Below, in pieces: positions 39,342 through 48,733 of a stretch of DNA of 64,000 nucleotides; the stretch's first letter is position 1; each line of letters opens with the position of its first letter. The position numbers and the translations under genes were made by a program. The notes beneath the pieces are model-generated. The model was not told the DNA's origin and did not search any database. It saw only the letters and a program-made list of their open reading frames with translations. The DNA comes from Stenotrophomonas pavanii (GTDB lineage: Bacteria > Pseudomonadota > Gammaproteobacteria > Xanthomonadales > Xanthomonadaceae), in contig NZ_FNFQ01000001.1 in NCBI RefSeq assembly GCF_900101175.1, positions 310,001-374,000 on the forward strand. The letters are read 5' to 3'.

Positions 39342-40196
39342 TTACAGCAGCGACGACAGGATCGGGATCGAGGCCCGCGGACGCTTGCCGACCTCCTCGA
39401 TCAGGCGCTGCGCGGCGTGGCGGTAGGCCCGGGCCGGCGCCGAATCCGGCTGGGCCACGGTGATCGGGGTGCCTGCGTCGCCCTGTTCGCGGATGCCGAT
39501 CTGCAGCGGCAGCGACCCCAGCAGCGGCACGCCGTACTGCGCGGCCATGCGCTCGCCACCACCTTCGCCGAACAGGTGCTCGATGTGCCCGCAGTTGCTG
39601 CAGGTGTGCACGGCCATGTTCTCGACGATGCCCAGCACCGGCACCTCGACCTTCTCGAACATCTTCAGCGCCTTCCTGGCGTCCAGCGTGGCGATGTCCT
39701 GCGGCGTGGTGACGATCACCGCTCCGGCCAGCGGAATCTTCTGGGTCAGGGTCAGCTGGATGTCACCGGTGCCCGGCGGCAGGTCGATCAGCAGGAAATC
39801 CAGGTCATCCCACAGGGTGTCATTGAACAGCTGGGTCATCGCCGAGGTGGCCATTGGCCCACGCCAGATCATCGGCGTGTCCTCTTCGATCAGGTAGCCG
39901 ATCGACATGGTGTCCACGCCGAACGCGCGCAGCGGCTCGATGCTCTTGTTGTCCGGGCTTTCCGGGCGACCGGACAGGCCCAGCATGGCCGGCACGCTGG
40001 GGCCGTAGATGTCTGCGTCGAGCACGCCCACGCGGGCGCCAAGCTGCTGCAGCGCCACGGCCAGGTTCACCGCGGTGGTGGACTTGCCGACGCCGCCCTT
40101 GCCCGAACCGACCGCGATGACGTTGCGGATGCGGGCATGCGGCGTAAGTCCCTTCTGGACCTGGCTGGCATGGGGACGGCGGGGGGAACTGTTCAC
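39342..40196 (-). CDS. apbC: Iron-sulfur cluster carrier protein ApbC (Mrp/NBP35 family)
   Basis: ApbC is a P-loop NTPase that carries and delivers 4Fe-4S clusters. The deviant Walker A VIAVGSGKGGVGKSTTAVNL lies near residue 25, the switch region is FLLIDLPPGTGD, and the cluster-binding CxxC is in CSNCGHIEHLFG. The N-terminal MIP18/DUF59 domain of E. coli Mrp is absent, as in other xanthomonads. The start is uncertain: GTG at 40196 (284 residues) is preferred over a TTG at 40217; neither has a clear SD. Confidence 0.92.
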   Translation of the reverse strand: MNSSPRRPHASQVQKGLTPHARIRNVIAVGSGKGGVGKSTTAVNLAVALQQLGARVGVLDADIYGPSVPAMLGLSGRPESPDNKSIEPLRAFGVDTMSIGYLIEEDTPMIWRGPMATSAMTQLFNDTLWDDLDFLLIDLPPGTGDIQLTLTQKIPLAGAVIVTTPQDIATLDARKALKMFEKVEVPVLGIVENMAVHTCSNCGHIEHLFGEGGGERMAAQYGVPLLGSLPLQIGIREQGDAGTPITVAQPDSAPARAYRHAAQRLIEEVGKRPRASIPILSSLL

Positions 40197-40293
40197 AACG
40201 AGCACCGGCAGGGTCAAGGGGATAACCCAACATCATACAAGCTGGATGCAACCTGACTGAAATTCAGGATTGCGACGGATTCGTGCACAGATT

Positions 40294-40316
40294 GTTAAGT
40301 TCATGTTACGTTCGAT
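40294..40316 (+). promoter_or_regulatory. Conserved upstream element of TonB receptor gene 1
   Basis: GTTAAGTTCATGTTACG followed by TTCGAT, 95 bp before the receptor ATG, closely matches 43477-43500 upstream of the second receptor (GTTAAGTCTGTGTTAACG, TTGGAT). It probably includes a -10 (TGTTAC). The shared element suggests common regulation. Confidence 0.5.
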
Positions 40317-40410
40317 GAGCACTGTTTTTGAGCTGCGGAGCCCGCTGTTCCGGCCCGCGCGATGGCGCATGCGCAGTGCCGTTTTTGTTTTTGCTCTCCA
40401 TTGGAACTTC
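40317..40410 (+). other. 5' leader of TonB receptor gene 1
   Basis: If transcription starts near 40316, the leader is about 95 nt. It contains GCACTG and CAGTGC (40320-40325, 40375-40380), which could close a long-range stem, and GGCGCATGCGC followed by a T-rich run (GTTTTTGTTTTT). GGAAC 6 nt upstream of the ATG is the probable SD. Confidence 0.35.
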
Positions 40411-43200
40411 ATGAAACACGTCAGCAATACCGCACGTCGCAACACGCTCGCCGTCGCCCTGATTTCCGCTCTGATGGCCGCCGCCCCGGCAATGGCCCAG
40501 GACAAGGCGACCAACCTGGACAAGATCACCGTCACCGGTTCGCTGATCCCGCAGACGCAGATCGAAACCCAGACCCCGGTGATGTCCATTACCGCCGAAG
40601 ACATCCAGACCCGCGGCTTCAGCAGTGTTGCTGAAGTGCTGCAGCAGTCGTCGCTGACCACGGGCGGCCTGCAGGGCGGCCAGACCTCGGGTGCGTTCAC
40701 CCAGGGCGCCGAAGCGGCCGGCATGTTCGGCCTGAACCCGGGCTACACCAAGTACCTGATCAACGGCCGCCCGATGCTTTCGTATCCGGCGCTGTACAAC
40801 GGCAGCGAGTCGTTCAACAACATCAGCGGCATTCCGATCGACATCGTCGAACGCATCGAAGTCCTGCCGGGCGGCCAGTCGTCGCTGTATGGCTCGGACG
40901 CGATCGCCGGCGTGGTCAACATCATCCTGAAGGAACGCATGGACGGCGGCACGATGTCGATCCGTGGCGGCACCTACACCGAAGGTGGTGGCAGCAACAT
41001 CCGCTTCAGCGCCGCCAAGGGCTTCAACGCATTCGACGACCGCTTCCACGCGCTGGTCAACGTGCAGATCGAAAACGGCAGCCCGATCTGGGGCTACCAG
41101 CGTGACATCACCAAGCAGAACAACCCGGTCGGCTACACCGCGCAGCTGCCGTCGAACGACTTTGCCGTCATCGGCAACGCCGACAACAAGCTGTACATGA
41201 TGGACCCGACCCGCTGCGGCAACGTCGCAGGCCTGTACGACGGCACCACCACCGTCGGCAAGCGTGCATCGGGCGAATCGTGCGGCTCGGTGTACAGCGC
41301 CGGCTACAAGACCCTGAAGAACGGCAAGAACAGCGGCCAGTTCTACTCGTCGATGACCTTCGACGTGAACGACAACTTCCAGCTGTTCGCCGATGTGCTG
41401 TACAGCAAGGAGAAGACCGAGTTCACCTCCGGCTCCAGCGCCCTGTGGTGGGGCACCAAGTCGGTGATGGGCGGCTTCTACGACCAGGGCCTGGGCAAGG
41501 TCGTGAACCTGCAGCGCGCCTTCGCGCCGGAAGAAATCGGCCCGGGCCACTACAACAACATCCTGAACTCCGATGAGAGCCGTTCCTACCAGGTCACCCT
41601 GGGCGGCAAGGGCATGGTCGGCGATTGGGACTACAGCGCCAGCTTCACCCGCGGCGAATACCGCCTGGACCAGAACCGCTTCGCACGCTGGAAGGACAAG
41701 ATCGAAGGCTTCTTCGGCGACACCGTGCTGGGCCCGCGCCTGGGCACCACCGCTGATGGCTTCGGCATCTACAACCCGGACTACACCGCGTTCTACTCGC
41801 CGATCACCCCGGACCAGTTCGCCAGCTTCACCGGCTATGGCACCCATCGCAGCAAGACCTGGCAGAACCTGGGTCGCGTGCAGGTGACCAACGGTTCGCT
41901 GTTCTCCCTGCCGGGCGGCGACGCCGGCCTGGCCGTGGTGCTGGAAGGCGGCAGCGAAGGTTGGGACTACTCGCCCGACCAGGCCTTCGTCGATGGCAAC
42001 GCCTGGGGCGCCACCGCCGTGGCCGGTGCCGGCCACCGCAGCAACTACGCGGTGACCAGCGAACTGCGCATGCCGGTGTTCGAATCGCTGACCATCAGCG
42101 CCTCGGGCCGCTACGACGCCTTCAAGATCGCCGACAAGACCGTCGACAAGGCCACCTACAGCATCGGCCTGGAATACCGCCCGGTTGAAAGCCTGCTGCT
42201 GCGCGGCAAGTACGGCACCGCATTCCGCGCGCCGACCCTGTCCGACGCCTTCCAGGGCATGAGCGGCTCGTTCGCCTCCGGTCAGAACGACTACTACCGC
42301 TGCAGCCAGATGGGTTATGCGCTGCGTGACGAAGCCTGCTCGTTCTACAAGACCACCTCGGTGTACAGCGAAAAGTCCGGCAACCCGGACCTGAAGCCGA
42401 TCACCGCCGACGTGTGGAGCGCGGGCGTGGTGTGGGCCCCGGTGAGCAACTTCTCGCTGTCGGTCGACTACTACAACTGGAAGATCAAGAACGAGGTCAA
42501 GACGCTGAGCACCGACCAGCTGCTGCTGGCCGAGTACCAGTGCCGCAACGGCCTGCCGAACAACACCTCGGCCAGCTGCCAGAACGTGACCGACTGGGTG
42601 TCCCGCGACGCCGCTGGCAACCTGACCCGCGTGTACACCCCGAAGCTCAACGTGGCCAGCCAGAACCTGGAAGCGGTGACCGTCGGTGCCAAGTACCAGC
42701 AGGACCTGGGCCGCTTCGGTTCGCTGATGTTCTCGGGCAACTACACCAACATGCTGAAGCGTGAAGTGGTGCCGCTGCCGGGCGCGCAGAAGCTGGATCT
42801 GCTGAGCGATCCGTACAACATGTGGTACTACGACAACTTCGCCAAGGTGCGCGGCGATGTGTCGGTGGGCTGGGCCATCTCCAAGTTCACCACCACCGTG
42901 TACGCCAACTACGTCGGCAGCACCCCGAACTACCTGGCCTACACCGGCCGCAGCTATGACTACGTCCACGCCTCTGGCGCCAAGGCCGGCAAGTGGGGCT
43001 CGTACACCACCTACAACATGAGCCTGAACTACCAGGCGCAGGACGATCTGACCCTGTCGCTGATGGTCAACAACGTGTTCAACAAGCTGCCGGAAGGCCA
43101 GCGCTACAACTACCCGGGCAACGAATCGACCCCGTTCAACGACGGCTTCTACAGCGTCTACGGCCGTCAGATCTCGGCCCAGGTCAAGTACGACTTCTGA
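40411..43200 (+). CDS. TonB-dependent receptor (receptor 1)
   Basis: This is an outer-membrane active transporter of 929 residues. The signal peptide LAVALISALMAAAPAMAQ ends near residue 30, followed by a TonB-box-like DKITVTGS, the plug domain (PVMSITAEDIQTRGFSSVAE, then IDIVERIEVLPGGQSSLYGS and DAIAGVVNIILKE), and a 22-strand barrel with family motifs YRPVESLLLRGKYGTAFRAP and the C-terminal FYSVYGRQISAQVKYDF ending in phenylalanine. The ligand is not evident. It may import peptides or glycans, given the exported peptidases downstream (inference). An open frame of 1005 codons on the opposite strand is a GC artefact. Confidence 0.93.
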   Translation: MKHVSNTARRNTLAVALISALMAAAPAMAQDKATNLDKITVTGSLIPQTQIETQTPVMSITAEDIQTRGFSSVAEVLQQSSLTTGGLQGGQTSGAFTQGAEAAGMFGLNPGYTKYLINGRPMLSYPALYNGSESFNNISGIPIDIVERIEVLPGGQSSLYGSDAIAGVVNIILKERMDGGTMSIRGGTYTEGGGSNIRFSAAKGFNAFDDRFHALVNVQIENGSPIWGYQRDITKQNNPVGYTAQLPSNDFAVIGNADNKLYMMDPTRCGNVAGLYDGTTTVGKRASGESCGSVYSAGYKTLKNGKNSGQFYSSMTFDVNDNFQLFADVLYSKEKTEFTSGSSALWWGTKSVMGGFYDQGLGKVVNLQRAFAPEEIGPGHYNNILNSDESRSYQVTLGGKGMVGDWDYSASFTRGEYRLDQNRFARWKDKIEGFFGDTVLGPRLGTTADGFGIYNPDYTAFYSPITPDQFASFTGYGTHRSKTWQNLGRVQVTNGSLFSLPGGDAGLAVVLEGGSEGWDYSPDQAFVDGNAWGATAVAGAGHRSNYAVTSELRMPVFESLTISASGRYDAFKIADKTVDKATYSIGLEYRPVESLLLRGKYGTAFRAPTLSDAFQGMSGSFASGQNDYYRCSQMGYALRDEACSFYKTTSVYSEKSGNPDLKPITADVWSAGVVWAPVSNFSLSVDYYNWKIKNEVKTLSTDQLLLAEYQCRNGLPNNTSASCQNVTDWVSRDAAGNLTRVYTPKLNVASQNLEAVTVGAKYQQDLGRFGSLMFSGNYTNMLKREVVPLPGAQKLDLLSDPYNMWYYDNFAKVRGDVSVGWAISKFTTTVYANYVGSTPNYLAYTGRSYDYVHASGAKAGKWGSYTTYNMSLNYQAQDDLTLSLMVNNVFNKLPEGQRYNYPGNESTPFNDGFYSVYGRQISAQVKYDF

Positions 43201-43233
43201 TCCCGTCGTATTCCGGACTGCGTGTCTGGACCA

Positions 43234-43261
43234 GGCCCCGCTTCGGCGGGGCCTTTTTTTT
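43234..43261 (+). terminator. Rho-independent terminator of TonB receptor 1
   Basis: GGCCCCGC-CTTC-type loop-GCGGGGCC stem (43234-43253) followed by eight T, 33 bp after the stop. Confidence 0.93.
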
Positions 43262-43601
43262 GGCCGGTCGCGCGCGATGCAGCGGAGCACCGCCCGTCGC
43301 CGACCACTCCAGCCTGAATGCATGGCTAATGCACCTCACGGAGCGCCGGGGACGGGCCTCACCGCCCCATATGAGAAAAAAACATAAGAAATCAATGACA
43401 TGGCAAAAGGCTGATACTCAACCCGGGTTTGCCGAATCCGCCATTATGACGAGAGCATGAATGGTTGACAGGCCAAGTTAAGTCTGTGTTAACGTTGGAT
43501 CGTCGGCTTGTGAAGCCGGTGAAACGTGGGCAATGCCCACCAGGGACGGCGGCGGCTGCGACAGGCGCCGACCGAGGTTTGATTCATCAGGGGATCCACA
43601 T
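43262..43601 (+). promoter_or_regulatory. AT-rich promoter and structured leader of TonB receptor gene 2
   Basis: No gene is seen in this 340-bp region. Positions about 43370-43460 are distinctly AT-rich for this genome. TTGACA (43465-43470), a 16-bp spacer and TGTTAA (43487-43492) form a plausible sigma-70 promoter overlapping the element shared with receptor gene 1 (43477-43500). The leader has two perfect hairpins, CGGCTT-GTG-AAGCCG (43504-43518) and GTGGGC-AAT-GCCCAC (43526-43540), then SD AGGGGAT before the ATG at 43602. Confidence 0.5.
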
Positions 43602-46508
43602 ATGACCATCCGCAAGGCACTCATCCGCCACCCGCTGAGCTTTGCGCTCACCACGGCCCTCCTGGCAACCGGCATCGCCCCCGCGTTCGCCCAGGAAGCC
43701 GGCAACGAGGCAGGCGGCAAGAACAGCAGTGCCACCAATCTTGATCGCGTCTCGGTCGTTGGCTCGCGCATCAAGCGCGCCGACGTCGAGGGCCCGGCAC
43801 CGGTCACGGTGATCACCCGCACGGATATCGACCGTGAAGGTTTCCAGACCGTTGGCGACATGCTGCAGACGTTGACCCAGAACACCACCTCGTCCTTCAC
43901 CGGCGACCTGGCGGTGACCGGCTTCACTCCGAACGCACAGGTGGTCAACCTCCGCAACCTGGGCCCCGGCTACACGCTGACCCTGGTGAACGGCCGTCGC
44001 CCGGCGCAGTACCCGCAGCCGTACAACCGCGACAACAATGTCGCCAACATCAACTCGATCCCGAGCAGCATCGTCGAGCGCGTGGAAGTCCTGACCGGCG
44101 GCGCCTCGGCCATTTACGGCTCTGACGCCGTGGCCGGCGTGGTCAACATCGTGCTGCGCGAGCATTACGACGGCAACCTGGTCCGCCTGACCACCGGCAC
44201 CACCGCAGAAGGCGGCGGCGACACGGTCAACCTGGAACTGACCGGCGGCCGTACCGGCGATCGCTGGAGCGCGGTTTGGGCCCTGCAGTACAGCGATCGC
44301 GAGGCTGTCTACGCCAACCAGCGCAAGTTCCTGTCGGATCTGCGTGAGGGCCCGCTGGGTTCGACCGCAACCCCGGGCCTGTCGCTGATCGCGATCCGCG
44401 GCCTGGCCTCGGCCAATGGCCGGGTCAACCAGAACGCCTACTATCCGGGCCAGGCCAAGTGCGATGCACTGGGCTTCACCACGGTGACCACCGCCGCCCG
44501 TGGCACCTACTGCGGTTCGTACGACAGCAACGCGGCGCGCTCGATCTCCAACCAGCGCCAGTTCTACTCGGCCTACGGCTACGGCACCTTCGACTTCACC
44601 GACACCACCCAGGGCTGGGCCAGCGTCAACTATTACACCACCAGCGCCAAGGCCAGCGCCGGCACGGAGTTCTGGGGCACCTCGGGCGACAAGTTCAACA
44701 TCCTGTCCAATGGCACCACCAGCGCGTACTACTACGATGCCGGCCTGCGCGACATCGTGCAGTTGCAGCGTGTCTTCACCGCCGCCGAACTGGGTGGCAA
44801 TGAAGCGGCCAGCACCAAGTACGACGAATACACCTACGACTTCGCTGCCGGCGTGCGTGGCACCTTCGCCGACCGCTTCGACTGGGAAGCCACCGGTGGC
44901 TACGGCTACTACAACTACAAGATGGACCGCCCGCGCCTGCTCGCGAAGTCGGTGCATGACTACTTCCTGGGACCGGTGCTGGGCTACAGCAACGCCACCG
45001 GCACCGGTGCAGGCGTCTACCCGATCCACCGCCTGAACCTGGATCGCTGGTCCTCGCCGATCACCCCGGAGATCTACCAGTCCTTCGCGACCCGCGTGAT
45101 CAACCGCTCCGAAACCAGCGTGGCGAATGCCGCCTTCAACGTCAGCGGCGACCTGTTCGAACTGCCGGCCGGCGCTGTTGGCTTCGCCAGCGTGCTGGAA
45201 TGGAACCGCCAGAAGATGGACATGGTGAGCGACCCGCGCACCGACCAGCTGCGTCCGATCGACGGCCAGACCATCTACAACCTCACCAGCTCCGGTGAGA
45301 CCCACGGCACCCGCGACCGCTACGCCGTCGGCGCCGAGTTCCGCGTGCCGATCTTCAGCAATCTGAGCGTCAACGCTGCGGCGCGCTATGACAAGTACGA
45401 CGACATCTCGTCGGTTGATGCATCCACCACTTACAACCTCGGCCTGGAATTCCGCCCGTTCAGCAACCTGCTGCTCCGCGGCAGCTATGCCACCAGCTTC
45501 CGCGCGCCAGACATGCAGCTGATCTACGCCGGCGGTGCCGCGTCCTACACGACCGAACTGGACGAATACTCCTGCCGCTCCGGTACCGGTCCGGGCGCTG
45601 CCCAAGGCCCGCGTACCCGCACCCAGTGCAACACGCCGACGAGTGACCCGACCAAGTACTCGGTGCAGACCCTGGTGGCCGGCAACCCGAACCTGACCGA
45701 GGAAAAGGGCAAGTCGTGGGGCGCAGGCTTTGTGTGGGACGTTACGGATGGCATGTCGCTGACGGTCGACTACTACCGCATCCGCCTGGAGGACGCCGCC
45801 GCCCAGCTGAGCAACGACTACCTGCTGCGCGCTGAGGCGGCCTGCCGCCTGGGCACCGCCAGCGACGGTCGCGCGGTCCCCAGTGCTTCGGTCTGCCAGA
45901 ACGTGCTGGGCCTGATCACGCGCACCAACCTGCCCGGCTCGCCGGACGATGGCCGTATCCAGCGCATCAACAACGCCTACATCAACACCGCACTGCAGGA
46001 CACCAGCGGTATCGATGCAACCTACAAGTACGCGCTGGACACCGACCGCTGGGGCCGTTTCAACGTCGACCTGGGTTACTCGCTGACGCTGACCAACAAG
46101 TACAAGCAGACCGCCGACGACGACCTGATCGATTACCGCGACCTGCCGCCGGAGTACTTCAACCCCGAGCGCAGCCGCGCCCGCGGCAGCCTGACCTGGA
46201 CCAAGGGCGACTGGGCCACCACCGTGTTCGGCACCCGCTACGGCTCGGCCTTCAGCTATGCCGAAGCTGATGGCACCAACAGCGCGGGCGGTGCCTACTC
46301 GCGTCGCCTCGCGCCGTACTTCCTGTGGAACCTGAGCGTGGGCAAGAAGTTCGGCGAGAACGTGCTGGCCACCTTCCAGGTCGTCAATGTGTTCGACAAC
46401 CAGTATCGCAAGGACAACAGCAACACGACGTACCCGTTCTACAACCCGTTCATCGGCGCAGACCCGCTGGGCCGTCGCTTCTACGTGAGCCTGCAGTACA
46501 AGTTCTGA
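43602..46508 (+). CDS. TonB-dependent receptor (receptor 2)
   Basis: This is a second outer-membrane receptor of 968 residues, adjacent to and in the same orientation as the first. The signal peptide TTALLATGIAPAFAQ is followed by LDRVSVVGSRIKRADVEG (TonB-box-like), the plug (PVTVITRTDIDREGFQTVGD, VERVEVLTGGASAIYGSDAV, AGVVNIVLRE), and a barrel with FRPFSNLLLRGSYATSFRAP and the C-terminus RRFYVSLQYKF. It differs clearly from receptor 1, so it is not a recent duplication. I choose ATG 43602 with AGGGGAT 8 nt upstream; a longer frame upstream lies in the leader. The ligand is unknown. Confidence 0.93.
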   Translation: MTIRKALIRHPLSFALTTALLATGIAPAFAQEAGNEAGGKNSSATNLDRVSVVGSRIKRADVEGPAPVTVITRTDIDREGFQTVGDMLQTLTQNTTSSFTGDLAVTGFTPNAQVVNLRNLGPGYTLTLVNGRRPAQYPQPYNRDNNVANINSIPSSIVERVEVLTGGASAIYGSDAVAGVVNIVLREHYDGNLVRLTTGTTAEGGGDTVNLELTGGRTGDRWSAVWALQYSDREAVYANQRKFLSDLREGPLGSTATPGLSLIAIRGLASANGRVNQNAYYPGQAKCDALGFTTVTTAARGTYCGSYDSNAARSISNQRQFYSAYGYGTFDFTDTTQGWASVNYYTTSAKASAGTEFWGTSGDKFNILSNGTTSAYYYDAGLRDIVQLQRVFTAAELGGNEAASTKYDEYTYDFAAGVRGTFADRFDWEATGGYGYYNYKMDRPRLLAKSVHDYFLGPVLGYSNATGTGAGVYPIHRLNLDRWSSPITPEIYQSFATRVINRSETSVANAAFNVSGDLFELPAGAVGFASVLEWNRQKMDMVSDPRTDQLRPIDGQTIYNLTSSGETHGTRDRYAVGAEFRVPIFSNLSVNAAARYDKYDDISSVDASTTYNLGLEFRPFSNLLLRGSYATSFRAPDMQLIYAGGAASYTTELDEYSCRSGTGPGAAQGPRTRTQCNTPTSDPTKYSVQTLVAGNPNLTEEKGKSWGAGFVWDVTDGMSLTVDYYRIRLEDAAAQLSNDYLLRAEAACRLGTASDGRAVPSASVCQNVLGLITRTNLPGSPDDGRIQRINNAYINTALQDTSGIDATYKYALDTDRWGRFNVDLGYSLTLTNKYKQTADDDLIDYRDLPPEYFNPERSRARGSLTWTKGDWATTVFGTRYGSAFSYAEADGTNSAGGAYSRRLAPYFLWNLSVGKKFGENVLATFQVVNVFDNQYRKDNSNTTYPFYNPFIGADPLGRRFYVSLQYKF

Positions 46509-46536
46509 TCCTCGCTGCATGAGGTAGGAACGCATG

Positions 46537-46571
46537 GGAAAGCCCGGGTCTGAACCGGGCTTTCCTTTTTT
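46537..46571 (+). terminator. Rho-independent terminator of TonB receptor 2
   Basis: GGAAAGCCCGGG-TCTGAA-CCGGGCTTTCC forms an 11-bp stem followed by TTTTTT, 30 bp after the stop. Confidence 0.93.
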
Positions 46572-46615
46572 GAACCGGCCGTAGCTACCGCTGGCCAGGA
46601 CAAGGACCCCTGATC

Positions 46616-48610
46616 ATGAAGAAGACCTCGCTGTTGACGCCGTTGGCCCTGGCGCTCGCCGCCGCCCTCCCCGCTGCCTTGCCGGCCGCCGCTGCGGGCG
46701 CGGCGACGCCCTATTCGATCGAAGACTTCGCCAGGCACGCCAGCTACAGCTCGGCCAGAATCTCACCGAGCGGCGCCTACCTGGCTATCAGTGTCGATCT
46801 GGGCGACCAGGACGTGCTGACCATCCTGCGCACCAGTGACCTGAAGGTACTCAAGGTCAACCAGCTGCCGGACAAGAAGAGCGTGGGCAGCTTCCACTGG
46901 ATATCGCCGGAACGGCTGATGTTCAACGCGGTGAAAAAGCAGGGCGGCTACGCCCAGCCCTTCCCCACCGGGGAATGGTTCGCGGTCAACGCCGACGGCA
47001 GCCAGGCCCGCCCGGTGATCTTCTACGGCACCCGCGATGCCACCCAGCGCAGCAAGAGCGTGGGCAACGAATCCTATTCGTTGCTGGACACGCTGCGCGG
47101 CGATGACCAGAACGTGATCATGCAGGTCCGCTACCCGCGCTCTTCCGAAGGCGCAGGCACCCAGGTGGTGAGCGTGGACACCATCAGCGGCAGGCGCACG
47201 CCCTTGGCGCGCGCACCCAAAGAGAACTGCGACATCGCACTGGATGGCGCCAAGGAACCGCGCTTCGCGGTCTGCAGTTCCAGCCGCGATGAGAGCGGCG
47301 AATATGATGAGCGCAGCGAGCTGTACCGCCGCGACGGCACCACCTGGACGTTGATCAACGCCTCCAAGTCCGACGGCCAGCATCTGCGCGTGCTGCGCAC
47401 CAGCGCCGACGGTACCGTCTACGCCGAACAGGATGATGGCAAGGTCCCATCGGCAATCGGCACGCTGGACACCGGCAGTGGCCAGTTCCAGAAGCTGTTC
47501 CAGGATCCTGTCAGCGAAGTCTCGCAGATGATGTGGAGCACTGATGACAAGCGCCTGATCGGCGTGGTCAACCAGGCCGGCAGCCCCAAGGTCACCCTGC
47601 TGGATGAGGACCACCCCGATGCCGCGCTGTACCAGTCGCTGGCCCAGGCATTTCCCGGGCAGATGGTGCAGTTCTCCAGTTCCACCGAAGATGGCAACCG
47701 CATCCTGGTGTCGGTTTACAGCGACACCAATCCAGGGGAGCTGTACCTGTTCGACCGCAAGACCGGCCAGGCCCGTTTCCTGCTGCAGGGCCGCGACTGG
47801 CTTGATCCCAAGCGCATGGCCAGCGTCACCCCGTTCACCGTCAAGGCACGGGACGGCCAGCTGCTGCATGGTTACCTGACCGTTCCGCAGGGGGCGCAGG
47901 GCAAGCGCCTGCCAATGATCGTCAACCCGCACGGCGGCCCGATCGGCCCGCGCGACAACTGGGGCTTCAATCCCGAGGCGCAGCTGCTGGCGAGCCGTGG
48001 CTATGCCGTCCTGCAGGTCAACTTCCGTGGCTCTGGTGGCTATGGCAAGGCCTTCGAGAACGCGGGTCACCGGCAATGGGCCGACGGCATCCAGAACGAC
48101 ATCCTCGATGCCACGCATTGGGCCATCGACCAGGGGGTGGCTGACAAGGACCGCCTGTGCATCTATGGCGGCAGCTTCGGTGGCTACTCTGCACTGATGG
48201 CGCCCATCCGCGAGCCAGGCCTGTTCAAGTGTGCTTTCGGCTACGTCGGGGTATACGACGTGGACATGCTGTTCAAGAAGGGCGATATCCCGCAGCGCGA
48301 GTCCGGTCAGCGCTATCTGCGCCGCACCCATGGCACCGACGTGGCCGAATGGAACAAGGTCTCGCCCGCCCGCCGGGCCGGTGAGGTCAGGATTCCGGTA
48401 TTCCTGGCCGCAGGTGCCCGCGACATGCGCGCCGTGCCCGAACAGACCGAGCTGATGGCCAAGGCACTCACCGATGCCGGCAACCCTCCGGAAGGCGTGA
48501 TCATCCAGTCCGGTGAAATGCATGGCTTCTACGACGTTCCGGCCCGGGTAAATCTGTACTCGAAGATGCTCGACTTCTTCGGCCGGCATATCGGCACGCC
48601 CGCACGCTGA
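46616..48610 (+). CDS. S9-family prolyl-oligopeptidase-like exported peptidase
   Basis: This secreted serine peptidase of 664 residues has a signal peptide (LALALAAALPAALPAAAAGA), a beta-propeller region (about residues 40-390) and a C-terminal alpha/beta hydrolase domain. The triad is visible: nucleophile serine in IYGGSFGGYSAL, aspartate in LAAGARDMRAVPEQ, and histidine in SGEMHGFYD. MIVNPHGGPIGPRDNWGF is the oxyanion region. The family (S9C-like) removes dipeptides or small peptides. SD-like GGACAAGGAC lies upstream of the ATG. It sits directly downstream of the TonB receptors, suggesting periplasmic peptide digestion. Confidence 0.92.
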   Translation: MKKTSLLTPLALALAAALPAALPAAAAGAATPYSIEDFARHASYSSARISPSGAYLAISVDLGDQDVLTILRTSDLKVLKVNQLPDKKSVGSFHWISPERLMFNAVKKQGGYAQPFPTGEWFAVNADGSQARPVIFYGTRDATQRSKSVGNESYSLLDTLRGDDQNVIMQVRYPRSSEGAGTQVVSVDTISGRRTPLARAPKENCDIALDGAKEPRFAVCSSSRDESGEYDERSELYRRDGTTWTLINASKSDGQHLRVLRTSADGTVYAEQDDGKVPSAIGTLDTGSGQFQKLFQDPVSEVSQMMWSTDDKRLIGVVNQAGSPKVTLLDEDHPDAALYQSLAQAFPGQMVQFSSSTEDGNRILVSVYSDTNPGELYLFDRKTGQARFLLQGRDWLDPKRMASVTPFTVKARDGQLLHGYLTVPQGAQGKRLPMIVNPHGGPIGPRDNWGFNPEAQLLASRGYAVLQVNFRGSGGYGKAFENAGHRQWADGIQNDILDATHWAIDQGVADKDRLCIYGGSFGGYSALMAPIREPGLFKCAFGYVGVYDVDMLFKKGDIPQRESGQRYLRRTHGTDVAEWNKVSPARRAGEVRIPVFLAAGARDMRAVPEQTELMAKALTDAGNPPEGVIIQSGEMHGFYDVPARVNLYSKMLDFFGRHIGTPAR

Positions 48611-48617
48611 ACGAACC

Positions 48618-48645
48618 GGGGCAGCACGCCTGCCCCGTGTTTCCT
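48618..48645 (+). terminator. Rho-independent terminator of the S9 peptidase gene
   Basis: GGGGCAG-CACGC-CTGCCCC stem (48618-48636) followed by GTGTTTCCTTT, 7 bp after the stop. Confidence 0.8.
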
Positions 48646-48733
48646 TTGGCACAATGACCTACGCCGCATGTCCCGAAGCGCGCTCCGCCCGATGATTGGG
48701 GGCACGCGGTCCCCTTGCTGCCATCACGGATTG

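Noticed and set aside
40306-43323. 1005-codon open frame antisense to TonB receptor 1
   Set aside because: Its composition is low-complexity (Ala, Gly, Val, Arg, His), as expected of antisense to high-GC coding DNA; the plus-strand receptor has signal peptide, plug and barrel motifs. The same applies to the 982-codon frame at 43587-46535.
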